Shown one piece after another: positions 10,860 through 22,015 of a stretch of DNA of 64,000 bases. Below the pieces are notes generated by a model, which saw nothing but the letters and a program-made list of their open reading frames with translations, had not been told where the DNA came from and made no database searches. The first letter of the stretch is position 1. Each line of letters begins with the position of its first letter. The stretch is from Oegoconia quadripuncta (Eukaryota; Arthropoda; Insecta; Lepidoptera; Autostichidae): positions 21,170,324 to 21,234,323 of the forward strand of contig OX438741.1 in the NCBI GenBank assembly GCA_949316235.1, read 5' to 3'. Both the position numbers and the translations under genes were made by a program.

Positions 10860-11878
10860 AAACATACAGGCGGAGGCATCCTAGTGTATGCTGTTCGCCG
10901 ACGTTATAGTCCTTGCCGGAGAAAATGCGACTGAGTTCCAGAGCAGGTTGGAAAAATGGCGAGAAAGACTGGAGAGTGTCGGATTGAAGATTAGCAGAAC
11001 GAGAACCGAACATCTGTTCTGCGACTTGAGTGGTCCATCCAGTTTTTCCAATATAGCCTTAAGCGGGGTGTTTCTACCAACCTGCTCAAATTTCCGGTAC
11101 CCAGGTTCCTTACTTCAGAACGACGGCAACATTGACCAGAACGTGAGGAACAGGATAAATGCAGGATGGATGAAATGGCGACAGCTTTCGGGGACTACGT
11201 GTGATCTACGGATGTCCTTGAAATGCAAGGAAAAAATTTACAATACCATTATAAGACCTGTCACCATGTATGGATCGGAATATTGGGCGATGAAAGTGAC
11301 GGCTGAAAGTAGTATGCATGTGGTAGAGTAGAGAATGCTAAAATGCATGTGTGGTGTGACTAGAATGGATAAGATCAGGAATGAGTATAGCTTAGTAACT
11401 TATTAGTAATCTGTGGTATAGCAGAGTAATATATAATGTTAGTAAGATTTGGGCACATAAGAGGCACGTAACGAGATGAGTGCATACAGAGGTAGAGGAA
11501 GACCGAAGATGGTGTGGGTAGACTGCATGGGGAATGATATGTGTTTGAAAGGTGTGAGTACGGAGATGACGGCTGATAGAGGAGAGTGGAATAAATAAAT
11601 AAATAAATATTTCTGATACTTACCAATCCTCTAGTCCCAAACTAAGCAAAGCTTGTGCTATGAATACTAGATGACGGATAAACATACACAAATATTTATA
11701 TAAACATCCATGACTCGGGAATAAATGTTCGTATTCATCACACAAACATTTACCCCCCGCGGGATTCGAACCCGAAACCGTTGGTTTCGCTGATAGAGTC
11801 ACTATCCACTACACCAATCGGTCGTCGGAGGAAGACATGTAGTGCCGACCCCACCTAAGGGCTGGAAAATGATGAATA
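10860..11878 (+). pseudogene. RTE-like reverse transcriptase C-terminal relic
   Basis: The frame at 10888-11331 covers reverse transcriptase motif C onward, including LESVGLKISRTRTEHLFC, a NIALSGVFLPTCSNF-like segment and MKWRQLSGTTCD. This pattern is typical of RTE-type insect LINEs. The catalytic box reads FADV, so one aspartate of the F/YADD pair is lost. A TAG lies just upstream (near 10884). After 11331 the match continues through stop codons (GRGRPKMVWVDCM, then VSTEMTADRGEW). It is then broken by a SINE C insertion at 11591-11826 and resumes with gaagacatgtagtgccgacc. It is a dead copy. Confidence 0.8.
11591..11826 (-). mobile_element. SINE family C, full length, inside LINE relic
   Basis: Minus-strand head gaccgattggtgtagtggat with B box gggttcgaatcccgc, then the body cgagtcatggatgtttata and agcacaagctttgcttag. 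The tail is (attt)n. LINE homology stops at the left border and resumes at the right, so the SINE is the younger insertion. Confidence 0.9.
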
Positions 11879-12361
11879 GATAGACGATTTTAGTGTGAAG
11901 TGGCTTAGTTGTCTCTTACGAATACCTTCTCGACTATCGACGTTCTCAATGACGACTCGTTCAATTATTTTCACGTGCCTGAATAATTCCAATAAAATAA
12001 CTTGGGAATACTGAAAGCCCTAATTCAATTTGTTTCAAACAACACAATGGTAACTGAAGTAGGTATTACGTAACACAATAAAATCTCAATCCATTGTTTC
12101 TGTTTCACGCTGTTCTTCCGAACTCTTATGGCAAAAGTTTCTTACTTCATTCTTTCCGCAGTTTGTCAAACTTATATCAAGTGTCGTTTCTTTCATAAAT
12201 TTACAGAACTGTAACAAAAATTGGCAAACAGGAATATAATACGTGTGTGTGTGTTACCAGTGATGACAGCCTTGTTCACAGAAACTATAGGTCTGCGGCC
12301 ACATACTGCTTTTGAAAGCGTACGTCACGACTTTTACTCAAATGGGATGGTCAAAGTTATC
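11879..12361. other. Unassigned stretch
   Basis: AT-rich, no recognised family or gene. Confidence 0.3.
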
Positions 12362-12530
12362 ACAAACTTTAATAGTTTAATGATTGAAACAACATCCACG
12401 GTTTACTTTTTAAAGCGGTTTACCTTGTAAGCCCATCGTGAGTCCCTTAGTCGCCTCTTATGACACCCACGGCAAGAGACGGGTTGGTTCTATTCTATTT
12501 GAGTGCCGAAATCACAGATAATATTCAGAT
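12362..12530 (+). repeat. Family X copy
   Basis: Contains gattgaaacaacatccacgg, gtcccttagtcgcctcttatg, gacacccacggcaagagac and ggttggttctattctattt, in the same order as at 41698-41945. Its 5' end is diverged. Confidence 0.65.
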
Positions 12531-13289
12531 TAAAGTTCACTCGCTAACAGATCATCAACACCCTACATATAGGATACTTCCCGATGCTTGGTCATCGGGA
12601 ACTATCTTGAAGTTTGGAACGAAGGGAGGTCTATTAGCGCAAATGAAGGAATGAATTCGAAAATCGTAATTCGTCCATGTAACTGTTGTCGTAGTTATTA
12701 TTAGCTATAAAGTTGTAAACAAAAAAATAAGATCCTTGGTATGACTATTTAATAAAATAAGTGTCTATTTAAAAAAAATATGCCGTCATATTGTTTATAT
12801 GCCTATAACCCCAGTTAATTCATGAGACATATTCAACTGCTGTTATAGAAATAAAACAATTTTGGTACTTATCTATTTCTGAGGATGATGGCAGCTCTTA
12901 TTTTTATGATTTGTCCTCCAGCTTTAATAAAATTCTCAACAATGAACGTTATGATGTCATTCTTGTGTACATCAGGTAGCGGGTATACTTGATGGAATTT
13001 CGGGGGTAGTTATAATGCCCTTAAAATACTTAAATAGTGCCTAAATAAAAGAAATAGTTCCTCTGTAGTTTACTATTATAAGATTAATATTTACTGTGCG
13101 CTGTGTTGACGTCAAGTGTAAACAAACCACAGACAAAATCAGCGATACTTGGAGCAAGGATTTTCCAAAAAGAAAATAGTTTGTTATTTATAATAGTGAC
13201 TCTGTGAAATATTTTCTATTACAGGCATGGAGATAATCCATAATAGTGCGTGCTAGTGCCTCTAATAAATATTTTATAAATAAATAATA
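12531..13289. other. Unassigned stretch
   Basis: Short hairpin cccgatgcttggtcatcggg near 12580-12600; otherwise no feature. Confidence 0.3.
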
Positions 13290-13413
13290 AATAAAAATTG
13301 ATTATTTTCTCACCACAAATGACGCTTTACAAAGTGATTTTAGGACTAGGTAATACATAGAACACATTTGTGGGAAGACTGGTGCCTGAAAAGGAAGAAC
13401 CAGAACTACAGGT
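13290..13413 (-). repeat. LINE 3' UTR relic (host of the next insertion)
   Basis: Antisense of a LINE 3' end: sense reads caggcaccagtcttcccac to tttgtggtgagaaaataa plus AT tail. The same sequence occurs at 503-1112. It is cut at 13413 by the LINE insertion that follows, and a short match (caccagaccccccagctatgg versus caagcctccatagttcc in the other copy) continues from 14716. Confidence 0.6.
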
Positions 13414-13415
13414 AA

Positions 13416-14309
13416 ATAAATCTACAAAATGGTAAAATTGTAACATTCGCCGATGATACTGCCTTGTTGTTTCGAGCTGACACATGGAGTGATGTTTTTG
13501 AATATGCACAAATTGGTCTTGATATAGTATGCAAATGGTTATCGAACAATGGTCTAACCCTTAACGTTGATAAGACGAAATATATAACATTTTCCATTAA
13601 ACGTCCAGCACTTCCTCCTGACTTATTCATTACTTCCCACCTACATTCATGCAAAACTAGACACAATTGTGATTGCCCTAGGCTGGATACGGTAGACTCC
13701 ATTAAGTATTTGGGAGTAATGGTTGACTGTTCTCTCAGTTTCCAATCTCATATAGAATTATTGGCAACTAGGATACGAAAGCTAATCTTTATTTTTAAGA
13801 CCCTTCGTCACGTGGCAGATCGTAAAGTTATCAAAACGGTTTACTATGCACTATGTCAGTCACTACTTGGATATTGTATATCAGCTTGGGGTGGAGCTGC
13901 TAGTACTCATATGATAAAGATTGAGAGAGCCCAAAGAGCAATTTTAAAAATTAGTGCTTTCCTTCCAATATTATCTCCCACAACTGAGGTATATAAAACA
14001 TGGAAAGTACTTACAGTTCGACAGCTCTTTGTATTGTCCATTATTCTTCGGAAACACACATCAGTTTTATATGAGCCACTACAACTGACTGACAGACGTC
14101 GGAAAGCAACTGTATGTCCCTCTCTAAGCTTCAATACACACTTTTCTAATAGATTCTTCTGTTTTTTGGGTAATTATTTGTACAATAAAGTCAATTCTAT
14201 TCTTTCGATGTATGATCTTCCTAAACATTTATGTAAAATTAAGCTAAGTGAGTGGTTAATGGATCTAACATATGCTGAAACTGAATCTCTGCTCATTCCA
14301 ATATCGTAG
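13416..14309 (+). pseudogene. LINE reverse transcriptase, C-terminal part
   Basis: The frame is open from the insertion border to a TAG at 14307-14309, about 297 codons. It contains motif C as VTFADDTALLF near its start, motif D as NGLTLNVDKTKYITF, motif E as IKYLGVMVDCSLSF, and a thumb and C-terminal region with CQSLLGYCISAWGGA and IERAQRAILK. Motifs 0-B and the endonuclease are missing. There is no true start codon because the element is 5'-truncated. No internal stops remain, suggesting modest age. The clade (jockey or CR1 type) is uncertain. Confidence 0.8.
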
Positions 14310-14329
14310 CACACATAAACTCACATACA

Positions 14330-14383
14330 CCCACTCTCACCCCCAGACACACACATCACCCCCCCCCCCCACACACGCGCACA

Positions 14384-14421
<38 letters not shown>

Positions 14422-14446
14422 ACACACACACACACACACACACACT
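14330..14446 (+). repeat. (CA)n microsatellite in LINE 3' UTR
   Basis: Mostly CA dinucleotides with a C-run near 14360-14370. It lies inside the inserted LINE. Open frames across it (for example 14272-14454) are artefacts. Confidence 0.9.
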
Positions 14447-14715
14447 TGCTTTAGTCCACTATCAACATGCCTCAACATATATGTATACTTTAAGCAGCAT
14501 ACTGCATCACTTAGATAATGTGTTCTTGTTGTAATGTCTAATATTAAGGGAGTGAGAGCCTGGAGATCTGTAGCACAGGTTTCGAACCTATTTCAGACTC
14601 CAGTCTCTCACAAAGAAATTGTTTTTGTATTTATCTAACATTACTATTTCACAATGTACCTATTTCTTTGTGGTGAGATAATAAATATTTTTATTATTAT
14701 ATTATTATTACAGGT

Positions 14716-16158
14716 CACCAGACCCCCCAGCTATGGGCATAGTGTATTAGAGCAGAGATGTGGTGATTGAGGAAGAAAAACTTAATGAAATAAACAAACG
14801 AGAAGGAAATCACGACACATAAGACCTGGTTTTTGGAGTGGAGTTGTAGTGTTGTGCACTGTTTTTAAACCCCGACAAAAAACTACGGGTGTTATGTGTT
14901 TGTTCGCGTTATGTGTTTATGTATGTCCAGTCTCTGTCCGCAAGCAATAAGCGGTCCAATCCAGTTATCTTTGATCATTAGGTTTGGTGTGGCAAGGGCA
15001 CTAATAAGGAACTATTTTTTGTGTAAAATTGTAACTGCGAACGCAACCGCTTTAGAATTTGATTTATATACGCCAGTCCACATTTATGAATATTTCTTAA
15101 ACTGCAGAGGCACTATTTAGGCACTATACTAACCGTGAATTACATGATATGTAGCTACATTAATGGACTTTCTTCTTTTTTTCATTTTGTCTGTAACAAA
15201 CCCATAACTCTTTCTATTATTAGATTGTTCCATTTTAACTCACTTTTTACGACGATGAACTGGGGTTGTCGTTTTGCCCTTATTGCTTAATAACGTGCGC
15301 AAAAAGCACCTCAATTTTTGTTACCTCTTATAAAAGGTGGCATTAAAGTACACTCGCGATGAAAATTACCTGAAACAGAAAAAATATCGTTACTTATAGC
15401 AATCGTTTTCAGCTGTTTACAATGTAGATAGTTCAGTCAGTCATTCATTTTACGACAACAACAACAAGTTCAATTTATACGACATTTCAAGAACGATAGG
15501 TTAGGTAGGTTTACGATAGGTTTTCAAGAACATTCTAAAACCTAAACTAAAACTAGTTATAAAGAACTTAGTTTAGTTTAGAGAAGGCACAACAGTATCG
15601 TCACCATTGTCGTGTAAATATCTACGATTTTTTTTCATTTGAATTTTTATAAATTATATGAGCTGACTTGAATGAGGTCGTTTACGTTAGTGCACTATGG
15701 AGACTCCTTGGTTATCGAAAGGAACCTAATAGGTACAATTTAACCAACCCCTTTCTGTAAAAGCGGAAATATCCGCCAAACATTACGGTCCGCTGAGTTG
15801 CATGCTACGCTTCAATTGAATGCAATTGAACTATTTGTGATATACAACCTTTGGAAGCAGTAGGATACAATTTTCGCAAACTTTTGGCGCGCAGGTATTG
15901 TTTCGATGTTAACCTGTGCATACTCCTTTGGTATGTGCTAGATAGGAATTATGTAGTGCTATATTGAGTTTTCACTTTGTCACAAGTCAATCTCACTTTT
16001 CTCGCCGACTATACAAACACTTACAGGTTAATTTCGTGCGGTGTGTCCCTCACAAATAGTGGACAGTACCAATTTTATTAACCTCGACGAAATACAACAG
16101 GTGTTATGTGTTTGACGGGTTGTGAGCATATGTACGTGTGTATGAAACGAAAACAATA
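14716..16158. other. Mostly unassigned
   Basis: Holds the right flank of the older LINE 3' UTR. A segment at 14870-14960 resembles family Z (aaccccgacaaaaaactacgg, gtgttatgtgtttg). A 60 bp remnant at 15540-15606 resembles MITE M2 (aaactaaaactagtt ... aacttagtttagtttag). No gene seen. Confidence 0.35.
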
Positions 16159-16383
16159 TAAATAAATAAATAAATATACTTGGACATACACACAGCGCCA
16201 TCTAGTTCCACTTTAAGCAACTATAGGCTTCTATTGTGGATACCAGATGGTTGCTAAACTGCATAAATATTTTACTTAAATAAATACTTATTATAAATGA
16301 AAACATCCATAACTCGGGTACATGTGTCCGTATATTCATCATACAAACATATCCCTTGCGGGATTCGAACCCGCGACCTTTTG
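16159..16383 (-). mobile_element. SINE family B copy
   Basis: B box gggttcgaacccgc on the plus strand reads as the complement of the head. Body and (aaat)n tail present; the first ~25 bp of the head are lost. Confidence 0.85.
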
Positions 16384-17111
16384 TACGCGATATAAATATT
16401 GCAAGCAATACGAAAGCGATATATAAATATCGCTTTCATTACTCTCCTTTCACTTATTCGTCCTATATGCCCAAACAACCTTAACATAGCGCTTAAAATT
16501 AAAATATATTAAAATATGTTGTTACATTTCCGTGATGTTTTTTTTTAAACGAGATCCTTATCGCGTACTATTTGACATTTAAAAATATTGACCACTATTT
16601 CGGTGAGACCTTGTATAAAAAAAAGGTGTCCTGTCCAAGCAAATTCTGTCCATCATTAATTCATTGTTCAAGAAACAAATTAGGGACATTATTATTATTA
16701 GTATGAAACTTTATATCACAGCAAATACGACTAATGCGATTATTACGTGATGTTGGTTTTGCTCATGCTATTATGGGTCTATACCAAACAAGAGCTTGGC
16801 AAATAATGCATTTGAAAACGTGACCGGCTCTGGACATTTGGATGGAATATTTTAAGGCTCCTCGCACCAATAACCTTGTGTATACGATATAGATTAGCCC
16901 GTAAAGAGATGGTTATTCATTTAAATTAATGAAATGAATTCTAAAAAGTAAGAATAAAATTAAAGAAAAACCTCCGAGAAAACAAATGATTATACTATAT
17001 AGATAGACCAAACGAAAAAAACATATTAAAAGCTAAATATCGTAGAGACGGCTTAACCGATTTTCATCAAGCATGGCTAAGACCTATCTCCAAGCTTAAT
17101 TTTATTAAAAA
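16384..17111. other. Unassigned, with one hairpin
   Basis: An inverted repeat gaaagcgatat/atatcgctttc lies at about 16411-16436. The rest is AT-rich without recognised content. Confidence 0.35.
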
Positions 17112-17242
17112 AAAAACTAGCTTTTCACCCGCGGCTTCGTGAAATAACTTTATCGTGGACATTTGTTTATGCCGCGGGAACTACTCACTTTATCAGGATG
17201 AAATATATCCCATGTCTCAATCCTCTCTATTAGGTCCAATCC
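17112..17242 (+). repeat. Family W fragment
   Basis: Begins aaactagcttttcacccgcgg and contains aataactttatcgtgg and gccgcgggaactactcac. Related copies are at 31312-31470, 48205-48375 and 53248-53430. This is the common arthropod type of repeat beginning ctagc..cccgcg; its superfamily is not assigned here. Cut at its right end by the MITE. Confidence 0.5.
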
Positions 17243-17665
17243 AATCTATTAGGTCCTGACCTATGAAATTGTCGTTTTGTATGAAGAATTTCATTAAGAC
17301 TATTTTCTGCAACAAACATTTTTTATTTTTTTTTGGGAACGGCAACTCCAAATTTAGCTAAACTTTGTGTGTATTATCGGGTAACAGTTAAGTATATGCA
17401 GCGTTAATTTTTAAAAGTAACCGCTTTATAAAAGTTTCAGCGAATCTAAGAAATGATTATGGGAAGCATATGAAAAGAGCTCTGTTCAAATTTTTTTTAT
17501 TATGTGATTTAGCACAGAAATTAAAAAAAATTCATGTGAAACCTTGAAATATTATTCCATTTTCCAAATAAAAAACAAATTTGGATATAGCTTTGAAAAT
17601 CGCAGGAATTGGTACATTATATGATTAACGAAGAAAAAAAACTCCAATTTCATAGGTAAAGTATA
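17243..17665. mobile_element. MITE family M1, copy 2
   Basis: Left end ggtcctgacctatgaaattg and right end caatttcataggtaaag are inverted repeats of about 20 bp with few mismatches. The interior is shared with 559-972 (for example gctaaactttgtgtgtattatc, aagtaaccgctttataaaag). Confidence 0.75.
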
Positions 17666-18334
17666 AGACACAATATATTATAATAATAACAATAATGTTT
17701 ATTTAGAAATTGTTACATAATTGAAATTAAATATGTTAGGCTATAATGAGTACAAATAATATAAAAGCCATAGCTGCCCAACTAGGTTTATGCAACCTGT
17801 TTTTCATCATACAATGCCCTTCCCCTTAGTCTAATGCAAATAAGTCTCGTTAACAAGTGCTGCTGATCTGTGTATGGTCGAATATAAATCTAACTAATAT
17901 ATATACACACACATACACACACACCTGTGTGGGTGTGGGGGCGTGTGTGTTTGTATGTATATTCTACCTATATACCAAATTTAGTATATATCCTACATAA
18001 TATGAATAAATTATATAATTAATCTATACACAACAACATAATTACTTAACACATAAAGTAAAGCGCTGACCCTACAACCTACCTTGTTAATTTTGTAAAC
18101 TTAATACGTGTACGTAAAGGTGAGAACTGGTTATAGCCGGTTTTATTGGACAACTACAAACATGGTAACTAAACACCTAAAATAAAAGCAGAAACAGGGT
18201 ATTCTTGGTGTAATGATCGAGGTAAATAGCCGGTTCTGTCCGTATTCACACAGACACAGTTATCGAGGTAGATAATTATCCTGTTTTCGCCTGCGAGATT
18301 TATTTGTCGTCGTAAGCGATAAATTAGAGACATA
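17666..18334. other. Unassigned, with CA/GT near-palindrome
   Basis: At 17900-17960 a (CA)n run is followed by a (GT)n run, so the two can pair as a fold-back. No gene recognised. Confidence 0.35.
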
Positions 18335-18632
18335 TTCACACTGGTTTCGGCAATTAAATAGAATAGAACCAACCCGTCACTACCCGTAGTTGTTAAAGGC
18401 GACTAAGGGACTTCCCACTAAAATCATCTATAGTTGTGCATGTTTCAACGGCGATGGGCTCACCCCCTGTCACATGTACGAGTACATTTCTGTATATTTT
18501 ATAAGGTGAACCGTTGATGTTGTTTCAATTATTAATCTTTTAATGTTTGGAACACCCAAAACATTATTGTTTGGAATATCTCTGACCACCCCCTTTGGGA
18601 TAAAGTTCGTGATGTTATGTATATACATATAA
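18335..18632 (-). repeat. Family X copy, longest
   Basis: Plus-strand order is the reverse of 41698-41945: aatagaatagaaccaaccc, aaggcgactaagggac, tttctgtatattttataagg, then gaatatctctgaccacccc and ttgggataaag. No ORF. Short internal inverted segments. A non-autonomous element of unknown superfamily. Confidence 0.65.
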
Positions 18633-18702
18633 TTTTGTTACTTGCGGGCACCAATTCTGACACTCTAAGGACCAAGACCATAATCTTGTACTTCAAAATC
18701 AA

Positions 18703-18756
18703 AATCAGGTGAGATTGTAGTCAAACGCGAAACCAGTTTTTAATAAAAAAAAAAAG
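18703..18756 (+). repeat. LINE 3' tail fragment
   Basis: aaatcaggtgagattgtagtc followed by caaacgcgaaaccagtt and poly(A) matches the 3' end of the minus-strand LINE relic at 56148-56640. Confidence 0.55.
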
Positions 18757-19446
18757 GCAAGCCGTTTAGGGTATGTAGAGGAGTTAACATAGAAATTTAC
18801 ATACTTATATAATACAGCCGTATAACAATAGCGCGATACGAAACGTTTTTGGTATGACTTAGCTTTGGTATTCTCGTTCAAAGTTAGCGCAATTGGCCCC
18901 CAGTAAAAGCTGAGATCCCAGATAGCGCGCTCAAATAACGAGGTCCAAAAGCTGAAGATTTACGTCTGATGTGCGTTCGACTGTACACCAAATTATTCGA
19001 AACTAATCTATTAGATTTTTTTTACTGAAATTGCTATTTTCAAGGTCTATCCAGTTAAAATTTTGCCAGAAGGCTAATTTTAGAAGTAATTTAATCAGCC
19101 CGTTCCAATGTTAAACTTGAATTAGTTTAAACTAACGTTCAATTCATTTGTAACTATGTTGGAAACCCAGTTAAACCAGTTCGAAATAAAGTTTTATGTG
19201 GTCTATTATATGAGCTAGTGGTCCAATACACTGTTTGTTCTGTAAACAGGGACTTAGGAATAAATTGCATTGGATGAAGGCAAATCCTTCTTCGAAGAGG
19301 CGATAGGGTATTTGGATGTACTTAGCTTTAAACTGCAATATATTTCTCGTTTTAGAACTCCTTGTATATTTGCTTATTTTCAGTTGTAACTGGGCTCTGT
19401 TGTCGCTCTATCGTATCCGATTCGTATTATATTGTTTTATATGCTA
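18757..19446. other. Unassigned stretch
   Basis: No coding signal. This is the left flank of a Helitron. The base before the element is A (T on the element strand). Confidence 0.3.
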
Positions 19447-19567
19447 CTAGCAGCTGCCCGCGACTTCGTCCGCGTAGACTACATGAATCAACACTTTATT
19501 ACTTTCCCACGGGAATACATTCAGCAGAAAAATTACCATGTAGCGTTTATCGATATCGATTTTATGG

Positions 19568-19812
19568 TGCAGTATTGTGATTTTAAATAACATTATAATT
19601 TTACCAAATCCTCGCAAACGGAAATGGTAAGTGGGTCACATCAACGCAATAAATATGTATGTGTGCATTAGGCTAAGTGTAGTGACGTAAGTTAGAATAA
19701 GTTATAAATATAAGACAATGCATTAATGAAGACGAATTAATACATCGATATACTTTGAGTAATCAATGGCTTTCTATTTGAGATCTCCCGAACCCCTCCG
19801 TACAATATAACA
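19568..19812 (+). repeat. Left LTR of the miniature element
   Basis: TG...CA bounded. It contains a TATA-like ataagttataaatataag near 19700. Its last 29 bp (ctcccgaacccctccgtac onward) recur at 20320-20348, the remnant of the right LTR. The PBS-like sequence follows at 19813-19827. Confidence 0.65.
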
Positions 19813-19976
19813 TGGCGACCCTTGCCGAAACCGAAACTACGAAGACTTAAGAAGCATGCAGACCGGAAGTGTAACAATCACCATCATCGCACTCATCACC
19901 ATCGTAGTCGTGATCTTCCTGTATGTGGTTCATCTTTCCCACCTTCATAATTAAGCATTGCCCAAGACATCTCGAT

Positions 19977-20237
19977 ATGGGAAGCACACAATCAAAAGAA
20001 GAAGTAGTCATCGCGCAATCAGCAAGTGGCAACGCACAGGCTTCACCGAGTACCAGCTCACTAAACTTGTCGGAAATATTACTGATCATCGTGCTGCTCT
20101 TCATACTTATCGCCCTTGCCCGCTACTTTTACAAGAATTGCCGAAAGAATGTCATCAACACATTAAGAAGAGAGATGAATCGCAACGCACTCCAGGTATC
20201 TACCATTCAGCTCCAACCAACACCGTCAACAGTATAA
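19977..20237 (+). CDS. 86-residue putative myristoylated membrane protein
   Basis: I chose the ATG at 19977 over the in-frame ATG at 19923 because it gives MGSTQSKEE. A glycine at position 2 with serine at position 6 fits an N-myristoylation consensus. A polar Ser/Ala-rich segment follows (about 9-30). Next comes one strongly hydrophobic helix (about 32-49, SEILLIIVLLFILIALA), then a basic cytosolic-like stretch with RYFYKNCRKN and a Gln/Pro/Thr tail ending at TAA. The frame is the only one of note between the LTRs. No gag, protease, polymerase or integrase motif is present. A role in membrane targeting is an inference from residues only. I do not recognise the family with certainty. The ORF could be an accessory protein of the parent LTR element. 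Confidence 0.5.
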   Translation: MGSTQSKEEVVIAQSASGNAQASPSTSSLNLSEILLIIVLLFILIALARYFYKNCRKNVINTLRREMNRNALQVSTIQLQPTPSTV

Positions 20238-20239
20238 GC

Positions 20240-20320
20240 AGAGGTGTCCAGGGTTATCCCGGCCCAATATCAAGAGGTGTCCAGGGTTATCCCGGCCCAA
20301 TATCAAGAGGTGTCCAGGGT
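20240..20320 (+). repeat. 33 bp direct repeat, 2.5 copies
   Basis: Two complete units starting agaggtgtccagggttatcc (20240 and 20273) and a partial third (20306-20320). They lie between the short ORF and the right LTR remnant, where a polypurine tract and the LTR start would be expected. Confidence 0.9.
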
Positions 20321-20604
20321 CTCCCGAACCCCTCCGTACAATATAACAATGGTTTTAACCCCCATTTCACAACCCAGGGGGTTGTTTTTCGAAAAATCTC
20401 AAAACACGTATTAGCTTATTTGTTCCTAGGAGTACTCTTAGTCGAAAATAGTCGAAATGTCCAAGTTATACTGTTTCTTCATACAAACTTCCCCACCCCT
20501 GTTTCACCCCCTTAAAGGGTGAATTTTGAAAAATCCTTTCTTAGTGCTCCCCTAGACTTCGTAAGGAACCTACGTGCCAAATTTGGAAACTCTATTCACC
20601 CCTT

Positions 20605-20880
20605 TGACTATGATTTTGAGCCTTCGACTTTGAGCTTTCGACTTTGAGTCTTCGACTTTTAGCCTTCGACTTTCAGCCTTCGTCTTTGAGCCTTCGTCTT
20701 TGAGCCTTTGACTTTGAGCCTTCGACTTTGAGTCTTCGACTTTGAGCCTTCGACTTTGAGCCTTCGACTTTGAGCCTTCGACTTTGAGCCTTCGAATTTG
20801 AGCCTTCGACTTTGAGCCTTCGACTTTGAATTTCGAATTTGAATCTTCGACATTGACTCTTCGACTCTGACTCTTCGACT
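20605..20880 (-). repeat. 14 bp minisatellite in Helitron
   Basis: Variants of ttcgactttgagcc in tandem. Because 14 is not a multiple of 3 and the unit lacks stop codons on the minus strand, all three minus frames are open and give Ser/Lys/Arg-rich peptides (KAQSRRLKVEGSK type). These ORFs are artefacts. Confidence 0.9.
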
Positions 20881-21825
20881 TCGACACCAATTTGAATTTG
20901 TGATTTCAACCCCTACCATTATCGCAACCCGTAAGGGGTTAGCTTCAAAATAAATGTCATGTTCGCAATCAACGTCCCAAAAAACCTAAATAACGACACC
21001 AATATAGACTTTTTTGGTGTCATCCCCCACCCCTATCACACCCCTAAAGGGTTGGCTTAAAATAAATGTCATTTTCATAATCAACATCCCAAAAAACCTA
21101 AATAACGACACCAATATCGATTTTATGGTTTCAACCCCCATTTCACACCCCAGGGGGCTGTTATTCGAAAAATCTCAACTCAGTCTTATCTCATTCTCTA
21201 ACACCAAGGGGTTAGCTTTAAAACAAATGGCATTTTCGTAATCAACCTCCCAAAACACCTAAATAATCACACCAATATTCACTTTTTTGGTATCAACCCC
21301 CACCCCTATCTCAAGCCTAGAGGGTTAACTTAAAATAAATGTCATATTCATAATCAACATCCCATAAAATCTAACTAACGACACCATTATCGATTATATG
21401 GTTTTAGCCCCCATTTCACACCCCAGGAGGTTGTCCAATATAGACTTTTTTGGTAGCAACCCCCACCCCTATCTCAACCCTAAAGGGTTAAATTAAAATA
21501 AATGTAATTTTCATAATAAACATCCCATAAATCCTAAATAACGACACCGATATCGATTTTATGGTTTTAACCCCCATTTCACAACCCAGGGGTTGTTTTT
21601 CGAAAAATCTCAAAACACGTATTAGCTTATTTGTTCCTAGGAGTACTCTTGCGAAGTTTCGAGTTGAAAATAGTCGAAATGTCTAATTTATACTGTTTCT
21701 TCATACAAACTTCCCACCCCTGTTTCACCCCCTTAAAGGGTGAATTTTGAAAAATCCTTTCTTAGTGCTCCCCTAGACTTCGTAAGGAACCTACGTGCCA
21801 AATTTGGAAACTCTATTCACCCCTT

Positions 21826-22015
21826 TGACTATGACTTTGACTATGACTTCGACTATGACATTGACTACGACTTTGACTTTGACTATGACTTTGACTATGA
21901 CTTTGATTATGACTTTGACATTGACATTGACTATGACTTTGACTATGACTTCGACTATGACTATGACTTTGCCTATGACTATGACTTTGACTATGACTTT
22001 GACTATGAATTTTAC
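21826..22015 (+). repeat. 12 bp minisatellite in Helitron
   Basis: Tandem gactatgacttt variants. In frame they read as Asp/Phe/Tyr repeats, which explains the apparent ORF at 21740-22042. No protein is proposed. Confidence 0.9.

Larger units (their letters stand above)
13414..14708 (+). mobile_element. 5'-truncated LINE insertion with target duplication
   Basis: The element starts directly in a reverse transcriptase frame. Its 3' UTR contains a (CA)n tract and it ends in ataataaatatttttatt plus an (att)n tail. It is bracketed by tacaggt at 13407-13413 and 14709-14715, read as a 7 bp target-site duplication. Both flanks belong to the same older LINE 3' UTR relic, which supports the borders. 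Confidence 0.75.
19568..20348 (+). mobile_element. Miniature LTR (TRIM-like) element inside Helitron
   Basis: The element starts TG (19568) and ends CA (20348), flanked by ATGG at 19564-19567 and 20349-20352, read as a 4 bp target duplication. The Helitron repeat unit (atcgattttatggttttaac) is split exactly there. It has a 245 bp left LTR, a primer-binding-site-like TGGCGACCCTTGCCG directly after it, a short ORF, and a right LTR reduced to its last 28-29 bp. There is no gag-pol. The TRIM reading is an inference from structure. Confidence 0.7.

Noticed and set aside
19958..20515. 185-codon plus ORF overlapping the microprotein
   Set aside because: Runs out of phase through the short ORF, the 33 bp repeats and Helitron sequence. 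It has no start context or domain, and the 19977 frame explains the coding signal better.
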